Program-made: the position numbers and the translations under genes
Shown here: positions 24,764 through 35,583 of the stretch, piece after piece
How positions within the stretch are numbered: position 1 is the stretch's first letter
How the letters are laid out: each line of letters opens with the position of its first letter
Origin: Seiridium cupressi
Taxonomy: Eukaryota; Ascomycota; Sordariomycetes; Amphisphaeriales; Sporocadaceae
Length of the DNA stretch: 64,000 bases
Assembly: GCA_036674765.1 (NCBI GenBank)
Contig: JARVKI010000011.1
Coordinates: 1 to 64,000, forward strand
Direction: 5' to 3'
The notes under the pieces: generated by a model
The model's database searches: none
What the model was told of the DNA's origin: nothing
The model's input: only the letters and a program-made list of their open reading frames with translations

Positions 24764-26907
24764 ATGCAGCGGGTTTCTGCCTTGCTTCCCTCCTGGGATC
24801 GCAGCAGGAATAGCGCCGGATCCGGGGGTAAGACGAGCATCGACAAGGTACGCGGATGGGCCGACAGGATTCCCTCGCCCGGCAATAGGATAAGCACCTC
24901 GTCGAAATCTGGCAAGGAGTCATACGCGCCGACAACGCTCGATAAGGAATGCGAAAGAGCTGCTCGCATACTCATATCTTTCTGCCGTATGCCCACTTGC
25001 ACCTCGCCCAGCTGCCCTGCAATTCACTAATACAATCTGCGACAGGTGATGGCTACCTAGTTCCCGATGATCGCCCATGCAGCCCTACGACCACGTCCAG
25101 TAGCGTCACAACACACAAGGTAGCAAAGAAGATCCCGCCGAGGATAATACAAAATGCCGTGGGCCTGGCCGTGTTCACATCAATGCGATCCGGTCTGTGG
25201 ACCTCGGGCTCGGGAGGTAGCGGCATTCTTATTGCTAGGAAAACAGACGGAACTTGGTCCCCACCGTCCGGTCTCACATTACAGACGGCAACGCTCGGCT
25301 TTCAACTCGGCATCGACATATACGACTGCGTTGTAGTCATCAACAGCTTCACCACGCTGGAAACCTTTGGCAGACCCAAAGTGACGCTTGGCACGGATGT
25401 GCAGATGACGAGTGGCCCGGTAGTGTCATTGGGATTGCTGGAAAATGAGTTCAACTGGGCCGACTTGAGTGATGTGGTGTTCACCTATGTCAAATCGAAA
25501 GGACAGTCCACCGATGCGAAATTGGACGGAACGGTCTTGAGCGAAAGGGCGGACGAGAACGAGCGGTTCTATGGCTGCAACTTCAGTGTGCCCAAGATCC
25601 TGGCAGGAGATGTCAACCAGAGTCTGCCGCAAGTGAGACCACTCACCGAGGTGCTCAAGTACGCAGAAGGTAGAAACGACTACGACGCTGGGCTTCTCGA
25701 GCAGCTAGCTACGCACCCAACACCCGGTGATGTATCCCTCGAGTCACTCGACAGCACCGCCTCTTCGAATCAAATATTTGGTATTCCAGACCCCGAAGAT
25801 CCTGATCCATTTGGGGTCCTCGCACTCGGTCTGGCTGGAGCGGAGATCCGGGAAGCTGGTACCCACTTGCGGCCAGACAGCAGTCAGTTCGAATTCTGCC
25901 CAAGCCCTGCAAGTCCCGCATTCCCCAGATTCAATCGACGAAGCGTCGACACCTACTTGTCAAGAAGCAACAGGGGCAGCTATATGTCCAACAAGACCAT
26001 GGCGACCGAACGCAGTCATGTTACGGAAGCCGGAACACAAACTGATGTCAACACAGCTGCCACGACCCCTAGTCCAGGCCAAAGCGAGGCCGGATATCAG
26101 CTTTCAATCGAGGAGGCACCCGAAGAGGAGGCCAAGGAGCCTGTTGAGGTCGACTACACGCAAATAGACATGAGCGCCATTCGTGCGTTGTCTGCCTTCC
26201 CCGACCTGGATGGCGAGCCGGCAACCGATACAAGCAAGGATGACACCCTTCGTGTTGACGTTGAAGAAGCGCCTAGTCCCAGGACCATCTCGGAAAGTGA
26301 GCCCGAGCTCGACGCCGACGAGGGAGACGATGCCGACATCAACGACTCGGAGATTTCGGACAACGAGGACGACGACGAGGATGAGTTCGAGGATGCCGAG
26401 GAGCCTGTCGTTTTCGAAGTGGCGACGGCGCAACCGCCACGCATGGTAGCATCTCAAGTCGTACAGATGAAGGGAGCCGTGGTCAACATTCCTCGTCGAG
26501 TACCGCCGCCATTGCCCGTTCGCAGCCCTGCCCGTATGTCGCGCAGGAGCAAATCCGAGTTTGGAGATCTCAGCATGGTCAGCAGCCCTCTGCGGAACGA
26601 ATTCGACGTCTCGTCCCAAGGTGATGATGCTTCCACACCTAAGCCTGGCGAGGCCTTTCCCAACGAGCCCCTAGAGGTTTCTAGCATACCAACCGCCGCT
26701 ACGGAGAAGCACAACAGCCTGAGATCAGAGGGTCCCAAACGCCAGTCCACGCCCGTCCAATCATCTGTTGACTATTTCAGCAAGTCACATGTTGAGGAGA
26801 CAAATGCTTCGTTGACCGATAAGAAGGAGAAGGAGGACGATGGTCTCGAGGAGGAAAATACCGACATGATGCCCGCTGGCCATGCTATGTCGGTCACCGT
26901 TGCTTAA
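24764..26907 (+). CDS. SYLF (Ysc84/SH3YL1-type) domain protein
   Basis: Two exons, 24764-24986 and 25046-26907, give 694 residues. The 59-nt intron has a CTAAT branch site and a GACAG acceptor and rejoins the family segment ARILISFC to DGYLVP; without splicing the two parts lie in different frames. The SYLF domain spans residues of about 55-250 and shows typical blocks: TLDKECERAARIL, KIPPRIIQNAVGLAVFTSMR, GSGGSGILIAR, GFQLGIDIYDCVVVIN and ENERFYG. This domain binds phosphoinositides and, in yeast Ysc84/Lsb3, actin, at endocytic sites. The C-terminal 440 residues are disordered and acidic, with a D/E-rich run near 490-520 and a proline-rich VPPPLPVRSP motif that could bind SH3 domains. There is no SH3 domain, unlike yeast Ysc84. 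The start was chosen at MQRVSALLPSW because the in-frame ATG upstream adds only 13 unlikely residues. Confidence 0.88.
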
Positions 26908-27702
26908 TCGACAGGCCCTTTGTATTCATCTCACCTTCATTCATCACGTTTCAACATGGGCACGGCGTTATGGAAAGGGAAGCATTCATTCAGACAACGT
27001 CGAATTTGGTGTCTTACGGGAAGTGGGATGTATAGGTCACGGCAAGCTGTTTTACACGGTGTTTTAATGATGAACATGAAAGTGGCATTTGGTTCGATGC
27101 GAGCCCACATGAATACCCCTCGAGATCTATTAGATAATTGACTTATTGTATATACTTAGAAACATCGCGGGGCCAGTTCGGCTCGCCTCGCTACACGTTT
27201 GATGGGATGGGGAGCAACTGGGGAGGCACCTTTGCTCATTTGGAGGCCTTTTGGGAGGCTCATGTTGAAGTTAGTCCAGCGGCGTCCATCCATGGATGAA
27301 ATTACTGTCGTCGTAATTCCATTCTTTCTTCCAAGTGCCATCGTGACTGGTGGCTTGGTGCCGCACCCAGTGATGTCGCCCTGCATTCAAATTATTCCAC
27401 TCGAGAGATTTTGCGGGCCAGGCCAGTTACATGTTTGACCTCACGCAATATCTTCTTCAGAAGCACCCTGCCAGCCCTCTGCACAGCACATCACAGTAAC
27501 CATCACCAGCTCCAGTTGATTATTCGACACCATCCTTGATCCCCTTCTTTGTGCCTACCAATGCTACCCATCCATCTTGGATACACGGCCTCGTCAACCT
27601 CATCGACTCTGAAAGTCACATTTTGAACAGTCAAGTTCTAATAGGAGTTTTTTTTTATTCCTTTTTCTTTTGGTTCTTGGAGAGATTTGCTTGATAGACA
27701 AG
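26908..27702. promoter_or_regulatory. Intergenic, arp9 promoter region
   Basis: This holds the 3' region of the SYLF gene and the promoter and leader of arp9. A T9 run lies at about 27649-27657, shortly before the start codon. No other gene is seen. Confidence 0.5.
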
Positions 27703-30379
27703 ATGCCTTGGCCAAAGGGTGTCAAGCGTGTGCACGGACGCCGAACACGGGCCGACGGGACCTTGAGCTCCCCACCACCGACAACTCGACCTGAGGTGCC
27801 TGCCAAGCCAAGCGTGGCCCATAATCAGCCGTAAGTCGCCGTCATTATTGCATTAAGCAGATACTCATTCGAGCGTCCTGCTGGCCTATAATTGCCCAAC
27901 GATTCCATTCATCTATGCCAGTATATTTATCAATCGAGATATATTTCTCGGGTTAACCAATATTCCAGCACCACTCCCGATAAGCGTGCATCTCAGCTTC
28001 ACGGCGACGCGACGAATCAGACAGCTCCTGGAAGCCGCGTCCGTCGCGAGTTGAGCAACCTTCTGAATCCTTGGTTTGTCGGCCACAATCGCAGCAATCT
28101 CTCCAGCGACGACACAGACGGCGATTGGGAATTCGAGGAGGTAGACCTGCCCGCCTTTTCTCCCCAGCGCCAGCCCCGACCTCTTCCGAACCAGCTTTCG
28201 GGTCCTGTCAAGTACACTCCGCGACAGAAACGAGCAGCTCGCCGCGACAGGCTCAAGTCTGTCATCTCCAAGAACAAGGTCAGCCGTGCCGACCCAGACC
28301 TCGGTTTCGACTTCAGCCTCGACCTCAACGCCAGCATGTCGAGCCAGCAGGGCAAATGGCGCGAGGAGCAGGTCCTCATCATCTGCCCCGGCAGCCAGAC
28401 CACAATGGCTCAGCTGGGCTGCGCCGAGCTCACCCCGCCAGCCTCTCGCATACCCACTCGCATGTTCAAGGATGAGGAGAGTGGTGAATACCTGCCCTAC
28501 TACACTTTCAAGCGCAAGAAGCCCAGTGCTACCAATGGTGACGCAAATGGGACCGAGGGTTTGAAGCCTGACGACGACGATTACGAGTATGTCGAGGACA
28601 GGGATTCCGCCGAGGGCGCCGTGTACCCCATCGTCGGCGGTCGCATTGTCAACATGGAAGCTTTTCTGGCCTTCCTGGACCATGTCCACAGCTTGCTCAC
28701 AACCACGTATCACAACACCCCCATCGTGCTCATGGCCTCGCCGCAGTGGACGCGCCCCGACTCGGAGACAATTGCACGATACATCTTCGAGAAGACCAAG
28801 ACGCCCGCTCTTTGCTTGCTGAACAGCGCTGTCGCGGCGCAGTACGGCATCAAGTGGCCGACCATGACAGTGGTGGATATTGGTTTCGAGAAGGTCGATG
28901 TCACTTGTCTCTACGACAATATGATTGTTGGTAATAAGACATTGGGCTTCCCAAACCCGAGCAGAGAGATCTCGGGCGGTGAGGTCTTCACGCAGAAGCT
29001 TCTGTCGTTGCTCAAGGACAAGAGATTCACCCGCGAGATGGCCGAGCAATTGAAGAAAAGCTCGCTTTGCGAGGTTCTCCCCTATGTCGGCGATCTCGAT
29101 GAGCTCATGGAGCTGCCCACAGAGACTGGCGCGGTCAGCCAACTGGCTGGACTAGAGGTTCCCAAACTAAACGAGCCACCGAAGCCCGCGCCTCAGATTG
29201 GCGCGGAAGATGACAATGGTATCGTTGATGACAAGGCCGCAGAGGAGGGTGTCCTGGACGTTGCTAATATCGTTACGAGCGGCAACACCAGAGAATTCCT
29301 CGCCAAGAAGGAGAAGGAGAAAGAGAAGGCAGTGAGAGGCAAGAAGGGCAAGGGTCAAGAGCCTGAACCCGCCAAGGTCGCTCGTCTGCCAAACTCCAAG
29401 AGGAAGTTTGCCACATTCCACTTCGAAGAGCTTGTGCACGAGGACGTCGAGGTTCCCCTCGCCAACGAGACAACCAATCCTGCAGCTGAGAACCCGACAG
29501 GCGCGGAGGCACCTGTTCCTACTGCGGACGGTGCGCCGGCCGATGGACAGGAGTCCAAGCCTCCGGTCATTGGCGACACGGCTACTGAGTTGCCTTTTGC
29601 CGCAGAAGCTGCAAATCCTGTCACGGAGCGTAGAACGCGACGTGCCCGCAAGGATATCGAGATTGGCCTGGAGAGATTCCTATTTGCAGATCGTGGCGAG
29701 ATAGATCGCATCACAGAGACGATATACCACACAATCCAAAGCATTGACGACATCTACAAGAGATCTGGCTGCTGGGACAACATTGTTTTCGTCGGAAATG
29801 GCAGCAGACTGCGCGGCCTCAAGGAAAACATTATGCAGACTCTGCATGCTCGACATCTGATCTCGCCGAGCAGCGCTACCATTTTCACATCGGAGCTTCC
29901 TTCCAACATGGCAACGCCAACGGGCACTGGCTCGCAAACACCGACGGGCTCCTTTGGCGGTCAACTGCCGACATCAAGTTCAGTGAACCCGCTTCTGCAA
30001 GCTGCCACGACAGCGTCGCTGGGTGTGCCAGGCTCGGTGCAGGCTCCAGGTTCCACAGCTGGCGACGCTGGTCCCAGCCACCATTCCCACGCGCAGACGC
30101 CCACCAGCATCAAGATGGCTACACTCCCGAGTTACCTCGCCGAGTGGACCAAGAATGGGTTCGAGGAGGCCATGTTCTTGGGCTCCCTTATTGCAGCACG
30201 CCTCGCCTACTGCATTCACAACTTGGATGCACAGACCCAGGAGGCTCAACGCGGTATGAGTCTGAATCGCGTCGACTACAAGTATGTCCCCAAACCTTGA
30301 ATAGTTAATCATTTCGTGCTGACGACATTGTAGTGAGCTTGGTCCCAAGGCTGTCATTTCTCACTCCATGCTCGGTTAG
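27703..30379 (+). CDS. arp9: Actin-related protein Arp9 (SWI/SNF-RSC)
   Basis: Three exons, 27703-27830, 27969-30281 and 30334-30379, give 828 residues. The 52-nt last intron has a CTGAC branch site and a TTGTAG acceptor and adds the tail NELGPKAVISHSMLG; reading through would stop early. The actin fold begins near residue 175 (ILIICPGSQTTMAQLG) and continues with TPIVLMASPQWTRPDSETIA, PALCLLNSAVAAQYG and VVDIGFEKVDVT, then GGEVFTQKLLSLLKD. The C-terminal half of the fold has IVFVGNGSRLRGLKENI and ends with EAMFLGSLIAARL. Long charged and low-complexity insertions (residues ~460-620) separate the halves. The canonical actin phosphate loop is degenerate, as expected for Arp9, which acts as a structural subunit of SWI/SNF and RSC remodellers in the nucleus. 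The first 165 residues are an extra disordered extension; ATG 28336 is an alternative start. Arp8 is the main alternative identity. Confidence 0.85.
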
Positions 30380-32423
30380 ACCACGAGTCGCAATCCGTGG
30401 TTGGTTACATGGTATGAGTGATGCTGTGTTGACTGTGCGGCCGGGGCACACCCGGTCGTACTTTTGCGGAGAAGTGAATTTTTCAATTCATCTACGAGTC
30501 AGGGAGACATGACAAAAGCTTGATTTGATGATTACGGCGTTCAGGTCTAAATGAGAATTTGATGCCTACGGATAAGGGCATTCATTGCAGGCAGCAAAGG
30601 GGCGCGTCTCGTTGATGGCGGCGGGCAGAGGGCGAGGATGGGTGTTGTATAGACCGACTGCCATACTGCCACGGATGTAGCTTGAGAAGCTTCTAGAGAT
30701 ACCCAACTTCGCAGACGTGTATGCTAGAAGCGAATAAAAAGAGCTCGATCATGAAGACTTCCGAATCTACCTTGCCATTCCTTTCGAGGCACTCGTTAAG
30801 TACACACGCCGGACCCTTGACTACTCCCGAATTTTGGATGACTCCGTCCTCAAAGTCTTCGGGAATCTTGAGAACCACAAGCGTGTTACTTTGATATTCT
30901 ACCCCTTATGGAGGCGAGGGGTTTGATGGCCATGCAAATGCTGTTCATATCTGCTCAGAGCATGCCGCCACACCTGACACCCTCTATGACTTGCACTTAT
31001 GATGCCAAGGTAAACCACGCCGAACGACCACACAATGAGGTTAGCTGTGTTTTCCGGTCCGGGTTCTTTGTCTGGATAGCCTCTGTCTTGACAGGAGCCA
31101 ACAGAGACTACAATGCCGAGAATGCCTATGATAGGTCCGTAAAATCGGAGCTTATTGACCTTGACTGAAAAGGTTTACATAGACACCGGTCTCCGCATTA
31201 TCAAGATGTCCCCAATGGCCCCCTAAGATATGGCCTGCTTCATTGATGCTGGCCGTCGTAGGCAATTGGCCCAGGGAGTAGCGCGCTCCTCGATGGTAGC
31301 GAGCAGTCTCGGCGGTAAGGGTAGATTTCTTCTAGAGCAGAGAAAGATCCAGACTTCAGATGGTGCGGCCTTCCCTCACGGGCCTGGCGGTAGTTGCGTA
31401 ACGACTCGGTCTTTTGGAGACATGACCATTACTTGGCCATTTTTTCGGGATTTGATTTCGTCCTTGGTGGTCCGCCTGGCGAGTGGGCTCAACTGATACC
31501 TCTCTGTCTGAATCGATATGGGGGAAACCCGGCTCTTCGATCATTGCTGAATCAAGAACAGCCGAACTAAGACTGGACCCATGCAGAGATCGTCTTGAAA
31601 TCCAGTCGTAGCGGATTGTTGTTGCCATTGCATGCTGTGGAGGACCTATCAGACGAGCCTCGTTGATACAGGTATGAAGGACCTTGTTGAGGTTGAATAA
31701 GTTCTCATCTAGCATGAAGGGGTACTTTTGTGACGGGACATGCTGCTGCTTTTCGATCGTCCAAGCTTGCTGGAGTAGTCAGGTCCACCACCCCAAAATG
31801 CAGAAATAATCCCCCAAGGAAGAGTTACCGGAGACAAGGCCAGGATTTCGGCGGGAGTGACTTACACGTCAATCAAGACACAGGTGACTAATACTCACGG
31901 CAGAACAGACTGTTCAACCTGGCAATGAATTGCCAGGCAACCAGGGTCACTGGCGACTAGAGTTAAGCCCTAAGCAAACCAGCCATCTACAGACATCACA
32001 CCTTTCAGGTCTACGCACAGCTCACCCATGCAGAAAATTATTGGAGGTACGTAGCTCGCTCTTTGCCTCTCAGACTTTCCGTCTAGTGCTTCTTAGGTAG
32101 CACTTTTTGGGCAGTATTCAATTTGGCGAAGCACCGTGCTGCATAACTTGCTCACATAATCGGAAGTGGAAATTGTCGAATATTCATTGCCTTGCCAAAG
32201 CAGCTGAGGGAGGATATCCCGTGGCATCAAATCGAAAATACATACTCCAGCTCACGTTGATCAGAGTCCTTCCCTGCCAAACGTGCTAATACCATCGAAA
32301 AGCAAGGAAAATAAAAGCCGCCACGGGCTGCGTACAAACAACAACGCCGCTCTTTTGTTCAACTCCATTACGCCTGGCAAAATCCCACCGCGGGTGTAAA
32401 TGCTTATGCTGGGGGTGCGATGA
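30380..32423. other. Convergent intergenic region
   Basis: This lies between the 3' ends of arp9 and the Zn2Cys6 gene. Open frames are short and unbiased, the longest being about 119 codons on the minus strand at 31.4-31.7 kb. No gene is supported. Confidence 0.55.
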
Positions 32424-34961
32424 TTATGTATATGTGTCGCTGAAATGATGGGGTAGACCGTAGGCGTCGGCAGACAGGTCGAAAAACGGAAGCTGGCCGT
32501 CGATCCAGGGATCGTTGTTCTGTGTCAAGATGCCCAGATCATTCGTCACGTTGAATCGCTTCTTCTCCTCTGACTCCAGCTCGTACTCACTGACGTCGTC
32601 GTGGTGACTGGACGGGGGCCCTGCAGATTCGGGGCCCAGCATTGCAACGGCCGATGAAGCATAGGATTGAATCGGCCGCAGCGTGTTCGACTGATGATTC
32701 CAAGATTCAGGCTGCGAGTCTTGGGGATGCCCGGCCGACGAGCCATTTGCTTCGTGGTATGGCGTAGACGATGCGTGATTGATGGCAGTGAATGTTGAGG
32801 CTGTAGATCTCGGTGTCTGGACCCGATTGATTGGTGGAAGGCGACTATCCACTGGGGAGGCGCGATCGATCGTGCTGGCCCTCGATCGATCTTCCATGGC
32901 CGATAAATCAAGAGGAGCCAGATGCCCGAGCTCTTTAAGCAGGGGCATCTTCTTGTACTCCTCCAGTCCGCCACCCTTTCCTCCCCAGCGTACGCTCAGA
33001 CTGATCTTCTCGCTGAGAGATCTGTTCTGGTCGACATGCCTGTCGTAATCGCGGCGGATTTTAACAAAGTACGTATCCATCTTTTGGAGCACCGTGATGT
33101 ACGTAGTTGCCATATTCAGGCAGATGGACATCTTCGAGAGCGTCGTGTAGGTCAGGCCAAGAGGCCCGTGACGGAATACATCCACTTCTTTTTCTCCTTC
33201 TGGGGGTTCATTCCACACGTGACTGAGGACATGCCTGTGCACATCCATTTGTTCGAAATGAATAGCATACAGAACCACAAATGCCGCCGTCCATATGGCA
33301 AACAAGACGATAGTTGACTGGGGCAGCTTGTCTTTCTTCTGGCAGATTTCAATCAAATCAATAATCTCCCTAGCCGCCCTGAAGACCTGTTCCGCACTAT
33401 CGAGCCAGAACCCGTCGGGCGTCTGCTCCTTGGGAAACACTGGGCTGTCAAGCGGGCCTTCTGGTTCCCTGCACCTGATAGGCACGAAGGGGATATACCT
33501 ACAAACGACGTCAGCAAACATTTGATATGCGATGAATGTGGATGGAAGGCGCAAGTCTCACTCTCGATGCAGCATGATCACACACACGTTTCTGAGCATG
33601 TGAAGGAGTACATAGACGCTGGAGGCTTGGTGGTTCTCGTGCTTGAAGTAGTTGGACCGCGAGAAGGTAAAGGTGCCGGGGAGGTTCTCCTCAAACCTGA
33701 AGAGGCGCTCACGCAACTTGTAGAAGGCTGTACTGGAATCCCAAGGCGGATCTTGGTCTGTGACGCGGCCACCGTCGACACTGTATCTAGAAATGTCACC
33801 CCAGAGGCTCACTAGTTGGACGAATCTGCTCAGTACGCTGTCATCTGTCACACGCGGATCAGATGGCATAGACTTGAGGAAACCGGTGCTCGCGTCCATT
33901 TCCAGGTCGAACTTGTCCTCCGAACATGGTAGCTGGATGATCAGCTTTTCCGAATCCACAATAGCCAGTCGTTCCTTTCCGCAGGCCAACATGCGGTCCA
34001 GAACGAAGCAGCTCCACATGGTACGGCGATTGATCTCCCGCTCGAGGATGAGCTGTGATTCAGTAACATTTCCACTGGGACGATCAAGCTGACGGTGAAT
34101 TTTCCTAAAATCCCTGTCTATGAGACCTAGCTTGAGGAAGTGCGCCATTCTGACAGCAATGCCAACAAACATCCAAGCCCCGAGGCCGCCCGAATTCGGT
34201 CGGGTCTGACCCCATTCGTATAGTCCAAGCATCAGCAAGGCTTGTACTCGCTCGACTGATGCAGATCCCATGGCATTTCTCATGGAACCTAGGGCCCTGG
34301 TGAGGGTTTCTGCGTAATATTCCGACGCTGCCGCAGGATCAACTTGCGTCTGGACCGGACGAGATCTCGCATTGCCACCTTGGGAATTGCAAATGTGCGC
34401 TAGATATTTCACAAGATCCGTATGGTAGCGAGCGGTGAGTGTCAGGATACCTAACAAGACGAGATTGAAATCTGGATTGGGATCCGACAGTTGGCTTCTG
34501 AATCGGCGCCCCAGTTTCTCCTTCATCGTTGGCAAATGCAGGAACGGCAGCTCTGGCGCAAAATGGAGTTTGTACAGATCAAGAACCTGGTCCCATATAT
34601 CCTCGGTCAGGAAAGGCGCGGAGAGAACCTCGTCGGCAAAGAGCGTGCCCTTTTCGTTGTCGAGCTTGGATAGCTCGTCAATCTTCTTCAGCTTCTTTCG
34701 ATCAGACCCTCCATCCCTCTCCTGCTTGATCGCCGACGGCGGGTCGTTCCTCTTGGGCGGGGCCTGGTTGGGTTCGGGCAGTTTGAAGACGCAGTCCTTG
34801 CCCGTCTTCAGGCAGCTGTCGCAGGGGCTTGTGCCGCCGTTGTTCTCGCACTTGATCTTGGACTTCCGACACCGGAGGCAAGCAATGCTGGAGCGCATGG
34901 GCGGGCGCATCTTGGCTCCCTTCTTACTCTCGAAAGTAAGGCCTGCCAGCATAGGCTTCAT
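32424..34961 (-). CDS. Zn2Cys6 fungal transcription factor
   Basis: Two exons, 34961-33562 and 33498-32424, give 824 residues. The 63-nt intron (GTGAGA donor, CTGAC branch, TGTAG acceptor) rejoins MLHRE to YIPFVP. Cys28 starts a binuclear zinc cluster C-x2-C-x6-C-x8-C-x2-C-x6-C (ACLRCRKSKIKC ... DSCLKTGKDC). The fungal transcription-factor domain follows from about residue 130 (LYKLHFAPELPFLHLPT, VQALLMLGLYEWGQ, RRTMWSCFVLDRMLACG). The C-terminal 250 residues are Ser/Pro-rich. It should be a nuclear regulator that binds CGG-type half-sites, as is usual for this class; its targets are unknown. The start is the first in-frame ATG, but the open frame runs 5' to about 35390 without any ATG and includes conserved-looking TPIRIQSILSPP. 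The real N-terminus is therefore probably longer, through an upstream exon or a non-AUG start. Confidence 0.88.
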
Positions 34962-35568
34962 CTCGTGGTCTCCATATCCGCGCGCCACGCCCCCAACCCC
35001 CGAGCCCTGTGAGAGATCCGTCGCTGAAGATAACCGCCTGTCGGGGGGAGCTGGTGGGGTGGGAGGTACTAAAGGCGCATCGGGAGGCACCGAGGAATCG
35101 TCGTATCTCCTCTTGGCACTCGAGTGGTATGAAGAGTTCGTTTGTGCGTCATCAGAGTCTGGAGGATCTGGCGGCGAGAGGATGGACTGTATACGGATTG
35201 GAGTACTAATTGTGACGGCTTGGGTCTGGACGAGACCCACGGAACTCGAGTATAGGTGGAATGGTGGGAAGTGCAAAGCCCTGCAGTCAAGGCCTGTGTT
35301 GGGTGTGAGTAAATTTGCGGCGGGTTGCGTTGGAGCTTGCGTATTATGGGAAGCAAGGGGTCTTGAGCTTGCGGGATGGCCTCTCGACAGTTACTGCGGC
35401 GCGCGAGTTTTGGGTGTGGCCGTGGATGCAGTGGAAAGCCGCAGTTTTCTAGCAAAGCGTTGGGTGCCGCGGAGGAGAAAGATTGCAAAAGAGTACTGAA
35501 TTGCAGCGTGCTACAGCATCACAGGACTGCAAGTATCCGGAGAGGCTTGCAGTTCAGCTCGAGGAGTA

Positions 35569-35583
35569 GGGGGGGGGGGGGGG
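35569..35583. repeat. Poly-G run
   Basis: Fifteen consecutive G residues followed by an A-rich stretch; on the minus strand it is a pyrimidine tract upstream of the Zn2Cys6 gene. The length may be imprecise. Confidence 0.9.

Noticed and set aside
27913..29142. 409-codon open frame on the minus strand
   Set aside because: It is exactly antisense to arp9. G/C-ending codons of the real gene suppress stops on the other strand; the antisense protein has no domain.
34435..35499. 354-codon open frame on the plus strand
   Set aside because: Antisense shadow of the Zn2Cys6 gene, with Ser/Gly-rich content and no family.
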